From NCBI GenBank assembly GCA_947387485.1, contig CANDNT010000004.1, positions 62,001 to 126,000 of the forward strand: a DNA stretch of 64,000 nt. The letters run 5' to 3'. Position numbers and translations under genes: made by a program. This document shows positions 63,101 through 64,000 of the stretch, one piece after another. The stretch's first letter is position 1; every line of letters starts with the position of its first letter. This stretch comes from Aquimarina rhabdastrellae. GTDB lineage: Bacteria > Bacteroidota > Bacteroidia > Flavobacteriales > Flavobacteriaceae. The notes under the pieces were generated by a model. That model made no database searches and had not been told where the DNA came from. It was given only the letters and a program-made list of their open reading frames with translations.

Positions 63101-63320
63101 TAACGGTGCAATTATACTACTTTTTTTCTTTGAAAATCTTTAGGTAAGTTAAAAAATTGTAAAAAATCACTTACTATATTCCCAGTTACCATTAAACCGT
63201 AATAATATTATACAAAAACATCAAAAACTTGTATGATATTAACCAAAGAAGGTTATTCAACTAATTAAAAAATCATATATTCATTGTTATATTTATAAAG
63301 AATGCTTAATTAGTAACTAT

Positions 63321-63371
63321 AATAAGAAAAGCTAATCCATAATTTAACGTTCTGAATTAGCTTTTCTTATT
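63321..63371 (-). terminator. Rho-independent terminator after the DUF4199 gene
   Basis: 16-bp perfect arms (AATAAGAAAAGCTAAT and its complement) around a 19-nt loop, about 130 bp beyond the DUF4199 stop codon. A/T-rich flanks would let it work on both strands. It separates the DUF4199 gene from the operon leader. Confidence 0.75.
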
Positions 63372-63498
63372 TATACTTTATTTTTTGTAATCTTAAAATT
63401 CCTATCTACATTTTTGCTTTTCTATATAGTTCTCAGGAATCTCATTCATAATTAATATAAGTAATTTATTAAATGTAACTTATATAATTATACTCCTC

Positions 63499-64000
63499 TT
63501 ATTCTTTTGATTTAAAAAACAAACTCATAATTAAAGAAAATGCTCCTCCGGTAATAAGATTACCAACAAAAGAAAATTGAGCCTGCATTGTAGTGCTATA
63601 ATATTTTGTTTGCTCATTGACTTTTTGTGTCAATTCTTGAGCAGGAATATTTTGCTGACTCATTTTCTTAATAAGTACTTCTGTCATATCCTCTATATAA
63701 GTCGTATAGATATACTCATAAAAAATGATTGTAAAAACAACTGCAAATACTGCTGTAGATAGACTTACCCACATCCCATTTTTAAATGCTTGTAAGAAAC
63801 TTATTTTTCCTCCATTATTATTTTTATAAGCTAAAATACTTTTACCTATACCTAATAGTAAAAATAGATATAGTGCAATAAACAATATAGTCCCTCCTAT
63901 CATAAACATATCATTTTCTATTGCCTTAGGTCCTACCATATGTATTGCTAATAAAAGAAGCATTAATACAGTACCTGATAATGCAATAACAAAACCTGTT
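63499..64000 (-). CDS. DUF4199 family membrane protein, N-terminus outside the window
   Basis: The frame is open to the right edge (…TGFVIALSGTVLMLLLLAI), so the first methionine inside the window is not the start. The visible 167 residues show four membrane helices (including MIGGTILFIALYLFLLLGIG and MWVSLSTAVFAVVFTIIFYE), a soluble loop (VLIKKMSQQNIPAQELTQK), and a final helix ending SLIMSLFFKSKE. Helix order and the FLQAFKNGMWVSL segment match DUF4199, a Bacteroidota-specific inner-membrane family of unknown role. No link to the neighbouring cluster is evident. Confidence 0.8.
   Translation of the reverse strand, partial: TGFVIALSGTVLMLLLLAIHMVGPKAIENDMFMIGGTILFIALYLFLLLGIGKSILAYKNNNGGKISFLQAFKNGMWVSLSTAVFAVVFTIIFYEYIYTTYIEDMTEVLIKKMSQQNIPAQELTQKVNEQTKYYSTTMQAQFSFVGNLITGGAFSLIMSLFFKSKE

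Larger units (their letters stand above)
62749..63320. promoter_or_regulatory. upstream region of the biosynthetic operon
   Basis: About 570 bp with no credible open frame, so the leader or promoter region of the operon is unusually long for this window. It includes a 13-bp-arm inverted repeat next to the first gene and a second hairpin near 63066-63097. I did not find a clear TAnnTTTG element on the minus strand. No regulator gene is adjacent on either side. Confidence 0.5.

Overview
This window comes from a low-GC member of the Bacteroidota, most likely a marine Flavobacteriia. The evidence is the strongly AT-rich coding sequence, Bacteroidota-type promoters (TAnnTTTG), start codons without strong Shine-Dalgarno sequences, a C-terminal type IX secretion-like tail, and lineage-typical families (DUF4199, DUF5916, DUF3298-like, flavobacterial interspersed palindromes). 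I cannot name the species. I see no tRNA, rRNA, CRISPR array, insertion sequence or phage integrase.

Left part (about 1-19,420): an accessory region of short transcription units on both strands. It starts with small proteins of unknown role beside a DUF1906 glycoside-hydrolase-like protein. A tandem-HTH AraC regulator follows, interrupted at an A8 tract. Then come two S41 peptidases in tandem, a large TPR protein, a probable T9SS-secreted CARDB protein, several secreted, lipoprotein or membrane proteins of unknown function, a cluster of interspersed palindromic repeats, and a membrane-anchor-plus-coiled-coil pair of frames joined at an A10 tract.

Middle part (about 19,570-34,140): core metabolism. 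glnK, amt, gltB, gltD and ppc lie in one direction. They cover ammonium sensing, uptake and assimilation into glutamate, plus anaplerotic oxaloacetate supply. The same 14-bp sequence occurs upstream of glnK and upstream of ppc. Next come a GNAT acetyltransferase and a TetR regulator divergent from a SulP anion transporter and a beta-carbonic anhydrase, with a 29-bp palindrome in the divergent promoter region.

Right part (about 34,150-62,850): a biosynthetic gene cluster of nearly 29 kb, all on the minus strand, is the main novelty. It encodes an NRPS starter protein (C-lobe remnant-A-T-C-A-T), two hybrid proteins (KS-dead AT-ACP-C-A-T, the second with a terminal thioesterase), an unrecognised 314-aa protein, a DUF5916 outer-membrane-barrel-like protein, a type II thioesterase, a cyclic-peptide-type ABC exporter, a separate C-A-T-C synthetase and a flavodoxin-fold oxidoreductase. 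Ten-residue codes read by eye suggest Ala, an unassigned residue, Thr and Ala on the main line, and Gly on the detached one. The two KS domains keep their catalytic Cys-His-His residues, but the acyltransferase regions have lost GHSxG, so malonyl units would have to come from an acyltransferase acting in trans. Inferred product: an acyclic or macrocyclic peptide of about five residues with two C2 insertions and no ketoreduction encoded in the cluster. The window ends in a DUF4199 membrane protein that runs off the edge.
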